Shown one piece after another: positions 18,105 through 26,907 of a DNA stretch of 64,000 nt. Under the pieces are notes generated by a model that was not told the DNA's origin, ran no database searches, and was given only the letters and a program-made list of their open reading frames with translations. A program made the position numbers and the translations under genes. This DNA comes from Skermanella sp. TT6 (GTDB lineage: Bacteria; Pseudomonadota; Alphaproteobacteria; Azospirillales; Azospirillaceae), in assembly GCF_016653635.2 (NCBI RefSeq), contig NZ_CP067420.1:1557501-1621500 (forward strand). The letters run 5' to 3'. Each line of letters starts with the position of its first letter. Position 1 is the first letter of the stretch.

Positions 18105-19587
18105 ACAGGCTTTACCGCAGAATTCATTCCAACCGAATCCGCACCAACCGGACCTGTCGAGACAGAGATTGCCTCCATCACCCTTCCGCGACCTGACCAA
18201 CCTGGGAAGCCGGGCCTTCGACCGCGTCGGCGAACTGACCGACCGGATGCTGGACGGCAACCTGCGCATCGGCGTGACCGGCTTGCGCCGGTCCGGCAAG
18301 ACGGTGCTGACCACCGCCCTGATCGACAACCTGCTGCATGCCGACCGGCTGCCGTTCCTGGACGTGGTCGCGACCGGCCGCTTCATCGCCGCCCGCATGG
18401 AGCCGCAGCCCGACCAGGCGGTGCCGCGCTTCGACTATGAAAGCCAGATCGCCCGGCTGACCGCGCCGGATCCGCAATGGCCGAACAACACGAAGGTCAC
18501 CAGCCAGGTGCGGGTCGCGGTCCGCTACATGCCGGGGACGATGCTGAAGCGCCGCCTGCTCGGGCCGACCCGGCTGAACCTGGACATCGTGGACTATCCC
18601 GGCGAGTGGCTGCTCGACCTGCCATTGCTGGACCGGAGCTATGCCGAGTGGTCGCGCGAGACCCTGGAGCTTGCCAGGCGTCCGCCGCGCGACGCCCTGG
18701 CGGCGGAATGGCTGGCCTACCTGTCCAACCGCGACCCGGCCGGCCCCGCCGAGGAGGCGGTCGCCCGCCGATCGGCCGAGCTTTACACCCAATACCTGCT
18801 GGCATGCCGGGCCTCCGACCAGTTGCTCAGCCTGATCCAGCCCGGCCGCTTCGTGGAACCGGGGGAGCTGGTCGGCGCCCCGGTGCTCGCCTTCTGTCCC
18901 TTGCCGGAACCCTCGGCTCGGGCCGGGCGGCATACCCTATGGGCGATGATGGAGGAGCGGTTCGAGGCCTACAAGACCAACGTCGTCCGGCGATTCTTCA
19001 CCGAGCACTTCGCCCGGCTGGATCGCCAGATCGTGCTGGTGGACGTCATCGGCGCGCTTAACGCCGGGCCGGCCGCCCTGGCCGACATGCAGACCTCCCT
19101 GTCCGCCACGCTGGAATCCTTCCGACATGGACGGTCGAGCTGGCTCGGGCGGCTGCTCGGCGGGCGGATCGACCGGGTTCTGTTCGCCGCCACCAAGGCC
19201 GACCACATCCCGTCCAACCAGCATGCCAACCTGCGCCGCCTGCTCGACGGACTGGTCGAGGAGCGGCGGAACGCGATCCGGTTCGAGGGCGCGCGGGTCG
19301 AGACCATGGCGATCGCGGCGCTGAAATGCACCGAGACGGTCATGGCGGAGCACCAGGGCCGGCAGCTCGCCTGCGTGCGGGGCATTCCCATCGGGCGGAC
19401 CGAACCGACCGTCCTGTATCCCGGCGAGATCCCGGACGACCACCGGCTGCTGACCGACGACGGCGTTCGCCGGCTCAACTTCCTGGACTTCCGGCCGCCC
19501 CTGCTGTCGGCCCGGCAGGGCCGGGGTCTGCCGAATATCCGGCTCGACCAGGCGCTGGACTTCCTGATCGGAGATTTCCTGTCATGA
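18079..19587 (+). CDS. ycjX: YcjX-family P-loop protein
   Basis: About 500 residues of the YcjX family, GTP-binding proteins often linked with stress and the YcjF membrane protein. The Walker A is GLRRSGKT near residue 75, and a Walker-B-like NLDIVDYPGEWLLDL follows. VLFAATKADHIP contains a G4-like TKxD motif. ATG 18079 overlaps the previous gene by 26 bases; the TTG at 18169 (LPPSPFRDLTN) is a plausible shorter start, since conserved sequence only begins at DLTNLGSRAFDR. Its stop overlaps the ycjF start as ATGA, so the pair is translationally coupled. Confidence 0.85.
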   Translation: MCFLPVHDRQALPQNSFQPNPHQPDLSRQRLPPSPFRDLTNLGSRAFDRVGELTDRMLDGNLRIGVTGLRRSGKTVLTTALIDNLLHADRLPFLDVVATGRFIAARMEPQPDQAVPRFDYESQIARLTAPDPQWPNNTKVTSQVRVAVRYMPGTMLKRRLLGPTRLNLDIVDYPGEWLLDLPLLDRSYAEWSRETLELARRPPRDALAAEWLAYLSNRDPAGPAEEAVARRSAELYTQYLLACRASDQLLSLIQPGRFVEPGELVGAPVLAFCPLPEPSARAGRHTLWAMMEERFEAYKTNVVRRFFTEHFARLDRQIVLVDVIGALNAGPAALADMQTSLSATLESFRHGRSSWLGRLLGGRIDRVLFAATKADHIPSNQHANLRRLLDGLVEERRNAIRFEGARVETMAIAALKCTETVMAEHQGRQLACVRGIPIGRTEPTVLYPGEIPDDHRLLTDDGVRRLNFLDFRPPLLSARQGRGLPNIRLDQALDFLIGDFLS

Positions 19588-20588
19588 CCGGGCGGACGCG
19601 GGACAAGGACTTCATCGCGCCGATGGAACTGGACCCCGGCGGCGCCGTGACCGTGGTCCCGGACGATCGGGCCGCCGGTACCGCGGTATCGGGCCTTCCG
19701 AGCGAAGCCGACCTGCCGGATCCCGTCCCGGCACCCCGGCGCTGGGCTGTCCGGCTGCTGGTCGGCTCGGCGGCGGCCCTGGTGACATTGGCGGTCGGGT
19801 ACGACACCGTCGACCTGATCCGGCGCGCCTTCGAAACCAGCGTGCTGCTGGGCGGCGGCGCCGTCGCGCTGGCAGGCGGGGCCGTGCTGGGCGGCTTCGG
19901 CCTGCTCTCGGGCGAACTGCGCAGCCTGCGGCGCCTGCGCCGGATCGACGGGCTGCGGGAGGAGGCGGAGCACCTGCGGACTTCCGGCACCCATGGCGAG
20001 GCCGCGCGCTACGCCGGGGCGGTTGCCTCGCTCTACCGCGACCGGCGCGACCTGTCGGCGCAGGTCGCCGCCTTGAAGGACAATCTCAGCGACGCCCATG
20101 ACGACCGGGAAGTCGTGCGCATGGTCGATCTCCAGCTGCTCCAGGACATCGACCGCCGCTCGTACCAGCTCGTCCTGCGGGCCGCCCGCGACACCGCGGT
20201 CGCCACGGCGCTGAGCCCGGCGGCCCTGCTCGACGTCGTGATCGTGCTGTGGCGGAACCTGAAGCTGGTGCGCGAGGTCGCGACCCTCTACGGCGCCCGT
20301 CCCGGCTATGTCGGCAGCCTGAAGCTGCTGCGCCGGATGCTCGCCAACATCGCGATCGCCGGAGTCGCGGAGAGCGGCAACGACCTGATGGTCGAGGCCC
20401 TGGGAAGCACGCTCGCGGCATCGCTCTCGACCCGGGTGGGGCAGGGGGTGATCAACGGGCTGCTGACCGCCCGCGTCGGCCTCACGGCCATGCATCTGTG
20501 CCGGCCTCTGGCCTACGACGAGACCAACCGTCCCAGCCTCAAGCGGATCCGGCGGGAGTTGCTGAACGTGCCGAAGCAGGTCCTGTAG
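19584..20588 (+). CDS. ycjF: YcjF/DUF697-family membrane protein
   Basis: A 334-residue inner-membrane protein. A disordered acidic N-terminus of about 60 residues is followed by two membrane segments (RLLVGSAAALVTLAVGY and LLGGGAVALAGGAVLGGF). A helical cytosolic region with RRIDGLREEAEHLR comes next, then the DUF697 portion with SPAALLDVVIVLWRNLKLVREVA and TARVGLTAMHLCRPL. It is always paired with YcjX in proteobacteria; the function is not established. The phage-shock genes that accompany the pair in enterobacteria are not seen here. Confidence 0.85.
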   Translation: MTGRTRDKDFIAPMELDPGGAVTVVPDDRAAGTAVSGLPSEADLPDPVPAPRRWAVRLLVGSAAALVTLAVGYDTVDLIRRAFETSVLLGGGAVALAGGAVLGGFGLLSGELRSLRRLRRIDGLREEAEHLRTSGTHGEAARYAGAVASLYRDRRDLSAQVAALKDNLSDAHDDREVVRMVDLQLLQDIDRRSYQLVLRAARDTAVATALSPAALLDVVIVLWRNLKLVREVATLYGARPGYVGSLKLLRRMLANIAIAGVAESGNDLMVEALGSTLAASLSTRVGQGVINGLLTARVGLTAMHLCRPLAYDETNRPSLKRIRRELLNVPKQVL

Positions 20589-20666
20589 GGGCCGCGAAGC
20601 GGGACGCCTCCTCCGCGGGGTCGGGAGGAGGCGTTCCGGAGAGCCGCTCGACCGGAGGTCTGACCG

Positions 20667-21191
20667 TCAGGCGCTGGTGCCGGGGTGCTGATAGACAAGG
20701 GGCGCGTCCCCGCCGCCGCGCTCGCCGTTCTTTTCCGGCAGCTTCGGCTGGGGCAGGGCATAGAACATCGGCTTGTCCTTGTCCCAGGTATTCTCGAACG
20801 GCAGTTCCATCTTCAGGCCGCCCTGGTTCTTCTCGGCCTCGCGCATCGCCTGCTGGAGCTGCTTGGCGACGTCCTCGCTCCAGCCGATCTTGTAATAGCG
20901 CGGCTCCGCGGTCCCGGGCAGCTGGAGCCACAGGTAGATCGCCTCGCCCTCCTGCATCCGGGCGCTCAGCACGGTCGCCTCGCTCATGCTGCGGTGGAAC
21001 CATTCCAGCGCCACCGGCTTCGGCTTGCTCAGCAGGTCGGCGAAGCTGGCGTAGGACAGCGGCATGAAGGCGGCGGCCAGCGTCACGGCGCCGATCTTCA
21101 CCCACAGCTTGCGGGGCGACCAGATGCTGATGGTGGCGAGCCCCGCGGCCAGCACGACGGCCACGACGAAGAGGTTCATCATGAGTTGCAT
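20667..21191 (-). CDS. Membrane-anchored hypothetical protein, third gene of the ExbB/ExbD-like cassette
   Basis: A 174-residue protein. Two hydrophobic segments lie near the N-terminus (NLFVVAVVLAAGLATISIW and VKIGAVTLAAAFMPLSYASF). A soluble domain of about 95 residues follows, with EGEAIYLWLQLPGTAEPRYY and a helical KIGWSEDVAKQLQQAMREAE, then a Pro/Gly-rich tail. I do not recognise the domain. The start is ATG 21191, with GGAGG five to six bases upstream; its A is also the last base of the preceding stop codon, so the genes are coupled. Its position suggests a dedicated component of the same complex. Confidence 0.7.
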   Translation of the reverse strand: MQLMMNLFVVAVVLAAGLATISIWSPRKLWVKIGAVTLAAAFMPLSYASFADLLSKPKPVALEWFHRSMSEATVLSARMQEGEAIYLWLQLPGTAEPRYYKIGWSEDVAKQLQQAMREAEKNQGGLKMELPFENTWDKDKPMFYALPQPKLPEKNGERGGGDAPLVYQHPGTSA

Positions 21192-21808
21192 CACTGCCTC
21201 CACTTGCGCAGGGCCTTCGGCAGGCTGTTGACGCTGCCGGGGACGAGATCCCCTGCCTCCGTCAGCTTGAACCGGTAGACCGTCAGTTCCTGGTTCTCGA
21301 CCGTCAGGTCGACCGTGCTGGACAGCACCTGCTTCGCGGACTCGGCGGTGGGCTTCTTGACGCTGGTCACGACCGTGACCTTGACCGGCGAGACCCGGGC
21401 CTTGTTGCGGTACATGTGCAGGTTGATCGCATATTCGCCCGGCGGTATGCCTCGGCTGTAGCTGACTTCATAGTTCAGCTGGGTCGGGTCGGCATTTCGG
21501 CCAAGGTCGTCGCGCAGCAGGTTGAAGATGACGCCGGACTTGTTGGAATACCCGACCGGTACGTCGCCGGGTGCCTGGACCCAAAGGTCTATGTCGGTAT
21601 CCAGCTCGTCGGCCCACCGGGCCTCGACCATGATGTTGCCGGGGGTCGTGCTGACGGCGGCCTGGGCCTGCTGCTTGGGATTGAGGTGCGGGAGCAGCAG
21701 GATCACGACAGCCACGAAGCCGCACAGGGCGAGCGTTATGACGTCGCGGAAGACGGTGCCGTTGACGTCTTCGTCGTCGAACTGGTCAAGACCCTGCATG
21801 GCGTTCAC
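21191..21808 (-). CDS. ExbD/TolR-like stalk protein with a YfaP/DUF2135-like C-terminal domain
   Basis: A 205-residue single-span protein. A short acidic N-terminus leads to NGTVFRDVITLALCGFVAVV. The Asp22 in FRDV sits where ExbD, TolR and MotB carry the essential proton-binding Asp (FIDVM in ExbD). Outside the membrane, instead of a peptidoglycan-binding or TonB-type domain, there is a beta-rich domain with DELDTDIDLWVQAPG and GIPPGEYAINLHMY, resembling YfaP/DUF2135 beta-sandwiches. That last resemblance is from memory and should be tested. The upstream channel gene overlaps it by 23 bases; a start nine bases later (MQGLDQ) is possible. Confidence 0.72.
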   Translation of the reverse strand: MNAMQGLDQFDDEDVNGTVFRDVITLALCGFVAVVILLLPHLNPKQQAQAAVSTTPGNIMVEARWADELDTDIDLWVQAPGDVPVGYSNKSGVIFNLLRDDLGRNADPTQLNYEVSYSRGIPPGEYAINLHMYRNKARVSPVKVTVVTSVKKPTAESAKQVLSSTVDLTVENQELTVYRFKLTEAGDLVPGSVNSLPKALRKWRQ

Positions 21809-22511
21809 CCAGCGCCGAGATCTCGGTGATCAGGTTGACGGTGCCGGTGGCGAGCATGTTGTAGTTGATGCTCAGCCAGATGTTCAGCACGCCGCCGACC
21901 AGGGTCGTGTAGAGCGCCACCGACATGCCTTCGATCAGCTTGGTGACCATGGGGGCGATCGAGGCCACGTCGCCGGCCTTCGCCGGATCGACCCCGCTCA
22001 GGGAGATGATGAAGCCGACGACGGTCCCGATCAGCCCGAGCAGGACAAGGCTCGCCGCCAGATGCCGGACCATCGCGACCCGCGACGACAGCTTCAGGCG
22101 GAGATTGCCGGCGAGGATGCTCCGGCTGCCGCTGTCACGGCCCATGACCTCGGCCACGTAGCGCGCGGCGCGCGAATTGCCATGGAGTTGGAAGTCCTTG
22201 CACGCGTTGAGCTCGCAGCTGGTGCGCCAGACCTTGGCGGCCGAGACCGCCAAACCGACCAGGAAAACGGCGAAGATGAGCTGGCACAACCCGGTATCGT
22301 CGGAAACGAGGATCGGCGTGATCCATCCCTGAAGCCATGCTGCGGCCAGGAGAGCGGAAGCGACTGTATTGACCAAGGCAAAACGAAGAACTAGAAGGTA
22401 TTTCTGAGGGTTGCGGGCGAGATCGACAATGGTGTTGGAAGACCGTGTGTGTAGAACGGTTGGCACGGTACTCCGCGCCGTGTGGACGGTCTCAGCAGTC
22501 GCATCGGTCAT
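21786..22511 (-). CDS. MotA/TolQ/ExbB-family proton channel protein
   Basis: A 241-residue inner-membrane protein. Membrane segments are seen near residues 40-60 and 75-95, with two more in the C-terminal part (SLVLLGLIGTVVGFIISLSG and MSVALYTTLVGGVLNIWLSI). The latter carry the family signature GLIGTVVGF...GMSVALYTTLVGG shared by ExbB, TolQ and MotA. A cytosolic loop of about 50 residues lies between. ATG 22511 is chosen because GGAGA stands seven bases upstream; TTG 22514 is less likely. First gene of a three-gene unit; the next gene encodes the ExbD-like partner. No TonB, TolA/B or flagellar gene is nearby. Confidence 0.85.
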   Translation of the reverse strand: MTDATAETVHTARSTVPTVLHTRSSNTIVDLARNPQKYLLVLRFALVNTVASALLAAAWLQGWITPILVSDDTGLCQLIFAVFLVGLAVSAAKVWRTSCELNACKDFQLHGNSRAARYVAEVMGRDSGSRSILAGNLRLKLSSRVAMVRHLAASLVLLGLIGTVVGFIISLSGVDPAKAGDVASIAPMVTKLIEGMSVALYTTLVGGVLNIWLSINYNMLATGTVNLITEISALGERHAGS

Positions 22512-22865
22512 CAAGGCTCTCCGTTGACAAGCGGCTGATCAGAACTTCATCTCTCCAACTCCCTATCGCAATCGTTATGCCAAGCATCTTTTTTTGCGCG
22601 ACCTGCTGATTGTACACAGCAACACAACCGTCACAAGACCGGGGAGTCGAGCCAAGGGCGCTGGATCGTGCACAGAATTGAAGCAAAGCCGGGAACCGGC
22701 GTCAGAATTGCCTATTAATTGTGCAAAATAGCCGAAAATAAAGCAGTTTTTAACGATTTGAGCGACAGAATGTCACGGATATGGCCGACCATATCCTGGT
22801 ATCGCGAAAACCGGGCCGGGGCTGCCGCGCCGCAGGCATCGCTTTGTTCGCGAAAGGTTTATCGG

Positions 22866-22893
22866 AAAACCCGCCCGGCGCGCCGGGCTTTTC
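22866..22893 (-). terminator. Probable intrinsic terminator after the FkbM methyltransferase gene
   Basis: The core GCCCGGCGCGCCGGGC (22873-22888) is a perfect palindrome flanked by A and T runs. Read on the minus strand it folds 80-100 bases after the methyltransferase stop and is followed by GGGTTTTCC. The rest of 22512-22968 shows no gene. Confidence 0.55.
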
Positions 22894-22968
22894 CCGGAAG
22901 AACGGAACCGTCATGCTGCGCTGCACAATGGCTGTGCAGGGCTCCGACTCCAGGCCGACTCAGGACGA

Positions 22969-23850
22969 TCAGGCCGCGGCCGAAGCCCCGTCCGGCGTCC
23001 TCCGCAGGATCACGTTCAGCCGCGTCCTCTGACTGATCCGATAGCCGTGGTCGATGCACAGCTTGACGCAATCCGTCTTCCACCGGTCACTCGACATCTC
23101 CAGCAGGATCAGCGCCGGCCAGCGCCGTTCCGGCGCGGAGGAGAAGAACGGCACCAGCACGGTATCCTCGGCTCCCTCGATATCGATCTTCAGGGCGTCG
23201 ACCCGGTCGAACCCCGCTTCGGCGAGCAGGCCGTCGAGAGTCCTGCACGGCACGGAGACCCGCTCGCCCGTCTTCATGGCGATGCTGCTCTGGCCCCGGT
23301 TGCCGCGATCGATGAACAGGTCCAGGGTCCCCGTGCGGTCCGCCACCGCGCATTGCAGCGTCCGGATGGTTCCCAGATCGTTGGCCGTCACGTTGAAGGC
23401 GAGCCGGCGGTAGATTTCCGGCTGAGGTTCGACCGCCAGCACGCGGGCGTTCCTTCCGGCGAGACCGGCGACGAACAGCGAATAGACGCCGACATTCGCG
23501 CCCAGGTCGACGAAGGTGAAGCCGTCATGCAGACAAGCGGTCAGCACCTGGCGTTCTACCGGATCGAAGAACTGCGGCGTGAAAAGCACCCGCTTCTCGC
23601 AGACATTGTCTTCCGGGTGCACCCTGAACCTCCGCCCGAAGACATCGACGTCCAAAGGGGACTTGAGACCCGCCAGGACCAGCCGCCGGGCCGCGAAGGC
23701 GATACGCTTGCCGAGCCAGGTCTCGGGCTGGGTCCGGGTCAGCCCGATCACGGCGCGCTGGAAGCGGGACGGCGCATAGGTGCCGAACGGCGGCTCCTGG
23801 TTGAGTCCGGCCTGGTTGTTCCCGGTATCGATCCCGGACAAGTGCGGCAT
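22969..23850 (-). CDS. FkbM-family SAM-dependent methyltransferase
   Basis: A 293-residue methyltransferase. Motif I is seen in FVDLGANVGVYSLFVAGLAG, motif II in LAVEPQPEIYRRL, and the FkbM-specific LDGLLAEAGFDRVDALKIDIEGAEDTVL. Family members O-methylate sugars or lipids, often in surface glycans or secondary metabolites; no sugar genes are adjacent here. The frame opens further upstream at ATG 23892 and 23901. ATG 23850 (MPHLSG) is preferred because GGGGAT precedes it, but the longer forms cannot be excluded. It is separated by 93 bases from the isomerase gene on the same strand. Confidence 0.8.
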   Translation of the reverse strand: MPHLSGIDTGNNQAGLNQEPPFGTYAPSRFQRAVIGLTRTQPETWLGKRIAFAARRLVLAGLKSPLDVDVFGRRFRVHPEDNVCEKRVLFTPQFFDPVERQVLTACLHDGFTFVDLGANVGVYSLFVAGLAGRNARVLAVEPQPEIYRRLAFNVTANDLGTIRTLQCAVADRTGTLDLFIDRGNRGQSSIAMKTGERVSVPCRTLDGLLAEAGFDRVDALKIDIEGAEDTVLVPFFSSAPERRWPALILLEMSSDRWKTDCVKLCIDHGYRISQRTRLNVILRRTPDGASAAA

Positions 23851-23943
23851 CTCGTATCCCCATGGACCACGCGCAAGGTGGTGGCGGGCCATGACTAGCA
23901 TGGCTCGCCCATGGGGTCATTAATGAATTCCTAACCTTGATTG

Positions 23944-24732
23944 TCACCCGGCGCTGATGCCGTACGCCTTCGCCCAGCCGAGCCCGGCCCGGGTTTCGGC
24001 ACGCGGCCGGTACTCGCAGCCGATCCAGCCGGTATAACCGATCTCGTCGATCAGGTCGAACAGGAACGGATAGTTGATCTCGCCTATGTCCGGCTCGTGC
24101 CGCCCAGGCGTCCCGGCGATCTGGATATGGCCGATCGCTTCCAGGTTCCGACGCAGCCGTTCCGCCAGATCACCCTCCATGATCTGGGTATGGTAGATGT
24201 CGAACTGTAGTTTGAGGTTGGGACGGGAAACGGCGGCCATGATCTTGCGGCCTGCGGTCGAGGTGTTCAGGAAATAGCCCGGCATGTCCCGGCTGTTGAT
24301 CGGTTCGGCCAGCAGGGTGATGCCGTGCCGGGCGACCGCATCCGCGGCATGGCGCAGGTTGGAGACGTAGACGGCCTCGGCCTCCTCCCGGTCGATCCCG
24401 GCGTGCACGATGCCGGCCATGGCATGAAGCCGCGGGCAGTCCAGCACGCGCGCGTACTCGATCGCCTTTTCGACCGTTTCGGCGAACTCGGCCTCCCGCC
24501 CCGGAATCGCCGCCATGCCGCGCTCTCCGCCGGCCCAGTCGCCGGGGGGCATGTTGAACAGCACCTGCTCGAGCCCCGCGTCGTCGAGCGCACGCTTGAT
24601 CTCGGCGGCGCGCCATTCGTAGGGGAACAGGTATTCGACTCCCCGGAAGCCGCATTCGGCGGCGGCGCCGAAACGGTCCAGGAAATCGTGCTCCTGGAAC
24701 ATCATGGACAGATTGGCGGCGAATTTGGGCAT
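23944..24732 (-). CDS. Hydroxypyruvate isomerase family protein (Hyi/OtnI type)
   Basis: A 262-residue TIM-barrel of the AP-endonuclease-2 superfamily. Metal-binding acids are seen in [31 protein letters not shown] and the C-terminal IGCEYRP. The N-terminus [14 protein letters not shown] and [15 protein letters not shown] are characteristic of hydroxypyruvate isomerases and the related 2-oxo-tetronate isomerases. The reaction is either hydroxypyruvate to tartronate semialdehyde or its four-carbon analogue. No gcl, glxR or otn genes accompany it, so the pathway is open. ATG 24732 has GGGGAA just upstream. Confidence 0.85.
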   Translation of the reverse strand: MPKFAANLSMMFQEHDFLDRFGAAAECGFRGVEYLFPYEWRAAEIKRALDDAGLEQVLFNMPPGDWAGGERGMAAIPGREAEFAETVEKAIEYARVLDCPRLHAMAGIVHAGIDREEAEAVYVSNLRHAADAVARHGITLLAEPINSRDMPGYFLNTSTAGRKIMAAVSRPNLKLQFDIYHTQIMEGDLAERLRRNLEAIGHIQIAGTPGRHEPDIGEINYPFLFDLIDEIGYTGWIGCEYRPRAETRAGLGWAKAYGISAG

Positions 24733-24771
24733 GGTTCCCCCGTTTTCCCTGATCTGGTGGCAGGGCAAACA

Positions 24772-24812
24772 AAAGCCCGTAGCGGCCCCGGTTGCAAGGC
24801 CGTACGGGCTTT
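24772..24812 (-). terminator. Intrinsic terminator after the DUF465-like gene
   Basis: AAAGCCCGTA (24772-24781) pairs with TACGGGCTTT (24803-24812), and an inner CGGCC/GGCCG stem strengthens it. On the minus strand the stem is followed by TGTTTG. It lies 39 bases beyond the DUF465-like stop and separates that gene from the isomerase. Confidence 0.75.
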
Positions 24813-24850
24813 CAAAGGGGGTAGCCTGCGGCGCGGCGGGAGCCGGCCGC

Positions 24851-25012
24851 CTACTGCTCGTACCGTTCGAGTTGCCGCCGCAGGTCGGACGCTTCCTCCT
24901 GCAGGGCTTCGATCCTCATGTCATCCGGCACCCGCCGCTTCAACTCGTCGGCTATACGGGCTTCCAGAGCCACGCGCTCCTCGCGGATGATGTTGATCAA
25001 GGCTTCCTTCAT
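24851..25012 (-). CDS. Small coiled-coil protein, DUF465/YdcH-like
   Basis: A 53-residue, highly charged helical protein. Residues [20 protein letters not shown] and [19 protein letters not shown] give two heptad-rich helices joined by a Pro-Asp-Asp turn, the layout of DUF465 (YdcH) proteins. The function of that family is unknown. ATG 25012 is chosen because GGAGG stands five bases upstream; in-frame ATG 25027 would add five residues. A strong terminator follows. The 25034-25325 gap upstream holds no recognisable gene. Confidence 0.7.
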   Translation of the reverse strand: MKEALINIIREERVALEARIADELKRRVPDDMRIEALQEEASDLRRQLERYEQ

Positions 25013-25325
25013 GACCGCCTCCACCATCTTCAAGAGAACAGTCTGACCCGAGTCGGGATCGAGAACAAGATATCATAAGTCGAAAATGCAATCGATTTCG
25101 CCACCGCTTTGGGAATGCTCCGGGAGGGGCGCTTCCGGCGGGATCCGAACTGGAAATCCAGGGCGGAAATTCGGGTGCACCGCTCTCTCGGGACTCGACA
25201 AGCAGCGGGTGGGGTAATTAACAGTTAACCAACAGCCCCCTAAACTGGCCGCCGAGGTCCATGCCGCCGGCCTGGGGGCCAGTCACTGGACCGATGACCA
25301 CAGGATCGATGGGTAGTCTTATCGG

Positions 25326-26165
25326 ATGAAGCGCAGGGTTCTGCTTCAATTGGCGTTGAACGCGCCCTTGCTCGGAATCGGGACCTCCGGTCTGGCGGGC
25401 CTTCTGGTGCCCGCCAGCGCCACCGCCGCTCCCGCCAACGGACCACAGCGCAAGCCCGAGCCCCCGACGGCCGCGCCGAGCCGGCGACTCCTGGTGATCG
25501 ACCCGGGGCATGGCGGCCGCGACCCCGGCGCCATCGGCGTCCGGGGAACGCTGGAGAAGGAGATCACGCTGGATATCGCGCGCGAGATCGCGCGTCGGCT
25601 TCGGGGAGTTCCCGGCGTCGCGGCGAAGTTGACGCGGGATACCGATATCTTCCTGCCGCTGGCCGAGCGGGTCGCCATAGCGCGCGACGCCGGGGCCGAC
25701 CTGTTCATATCGATCCATGCCGACAGCGCGCCCAACCGCGATGCACGCGGATTGTCCGCCTACACCCTGTCCGACAAGGCGTCGGACGATTTCGCCTTCG
25801 CGCTGGCCAAGCAGGAGAACCTTGCCGACGGTTCGGGGGGCATCGACCTGCGGCACACCCGGCCTCAAGTCGCGGCGATCCTGTCCGACCTCGTCGCCCG
25901 CCATACCGTCACCGCGTCGCTGATGGCGAAGAGCAGCCTCGTGGAGGGCGCGGGACGCTCGCTCCGGTTGCTCGACAATCCCAAGAGGTCGGCGAACTTC
26001 GCGGTCCTGAAGGCGCCCGATGTTCCGTCGGTCCTGATCGAGACCGGTTTCCTGTCCAACCCGCGTGACGAGGATTTGCTGCGCGACGTTGCCCAGCGCC
26101 GCCGCATCGCCGACGTGCTGTCGCGTGAGCTGGCCGACGTCATGACAAGCGCTCCGTTCGCGTGA
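25326..26165 (+). CDS. N-acetylmuramoyl-L-alanine amidase (Amidase_3), exported
   Basis: A 279-residue zinc amidase cleaving the lactyl-peptide bond of peptidoglycan in the periplasm. A signal peptide with basic MKRR and a hydrophobic core runs to about residue 34. A Pro-rich linker precedes the catalytic domain from about residue 53. Zinc ligands are seen in VIDPGHGGRDPGA (His), the Glu of LEKEITLD, and ISIHADSAP (His); the catalytic Glu is in SVLIETGFLSN. It lacks the AMIN and LysM domains of larger AmiC proteins. It stands alone, and the next gene is 163 bases away. Confidence 0.92.
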   Translation: MKRRVLLQLALNAPLLGIGTSGLAGLLVPASATAAPANGPQRKPEPPTAAPSRRLLVIDPGHGGRDPGAIGVRGTLEKEITLDIAREIARRLRGVPGVAAKLTRDTDIFLPLAERVAIARDAGADLFISIHADSAPNRDARGLSAYTLSDKASDDFAFALAKQENLADGSGGIDLRHTRPQVAAILSDLVARHTVTASLMAKSSLVEGAGRSLRLLDNPKRSANFAVLKAPDVPSVLIETGFLSNPRDEDLLRDVAQRRRIADVLSRELADVMTSAPFA

Positions 26166-26328
26166 GCGCGCGGACCGGTATGATACTGTCTGCTGCAATC
26201 GGGCCACGATAGACGAAAAAGCCGTGGCTCCAGTTTCGAGTAATTCAAATATGTGTTGCAATCACGTGGCGGGCGTGACTTCTTCGCGCCGCCCGGACGT
26301 GGATCGCGACCGGTGTACGGAGGAAGCT

Positions 26329-26907
26329 TTGAGGTCTCGCGCGCGTTTTTCGCTGTTCGTCCTGGGAACCCTGGCCATCGCCGCCCTGCCGGGGTGCGCG
26401 CCGCTCGTCGTCGGCGGCGCCGCCACCACCGCGGTCGTCGCGGCCTCGCAGGAGCGGGGACTGGGCGGCGCCATCAGCGATACCGAGATCCAGGCGCAGA
26501 TCAATCATTACTGGTTCCAGCACAGCGTCGAGATGCATTCGCGCCTCGGCATGACGGTCAACCAGGGCACCGTCCTCCTGACCGGGCGCGCCAGGACGCC
26601 CGAGGAGCGGCTCGATGCGGTCCGTCTTGCCTGGCAGGCCAATGGCGTTCGCGAAGTGATCAACGAGATCGTCGTGGACGACGCCTCGACGCTGGGCGAC
26701 TCAACCCGCGACACCTGGATCAGCACACAGCTGCGCGGCAAGCTCCTGTTCGACCGGGAGGTCTCGTCGATCAACTATTCGATCGAGACGGTCAACGGCG
26801 TCGTCTACCTGATGGGCAACGCGCGCGACCCGGCCGAACTGGAGCGGGTGACCGGCCATGCCAGGTCGTTGCCCTATGTGAAGCGCGTCGTGAGCTATGT
26901 CCGCTGA
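26329..26907 (+). CDS. BON-domain lipoprotein
   Basis: A 192-residue envelope protein. The signal peptide FSLFVLGTLAIAALPGC ends in a lipobox (LPGC), so the mature protein is lipid-anchored. Two BON domains follow: the first with TDTEIQAQINHYWF-like sequence and NQGTVLLTGRARTPEERLDA, the second with WISTQLRGKLLFDREVSSIN and NGVVYLMGNARDPAEL. DolP/OsmY-type BON proteins bind anionic phospholipids and support outer-membrane integrity. Start is TTG 26329, just after ACGGAGGAAG; an ATG far upstream in the same frame gives a Cys-rich extension that looks untranslated. It overlaps the next gene by 11 bases. Confidence 0.85.
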   Translation: MRSRARFSLFVLGTLAIAALPGCAPLVVGGAATTAVVAASQERGLGGAISDTEIQAQINHYWFQHSVEMHSRLGMTVNQGTVLLTGRARTPEERLDAVRLAWQANGVREVINEIVVDDASTLGDSTRDTWISTQLRGKLLFDREVSSINYSIETVNGVVYLMGNARDPAELERVTGHARSLPYVKRVVSYVR

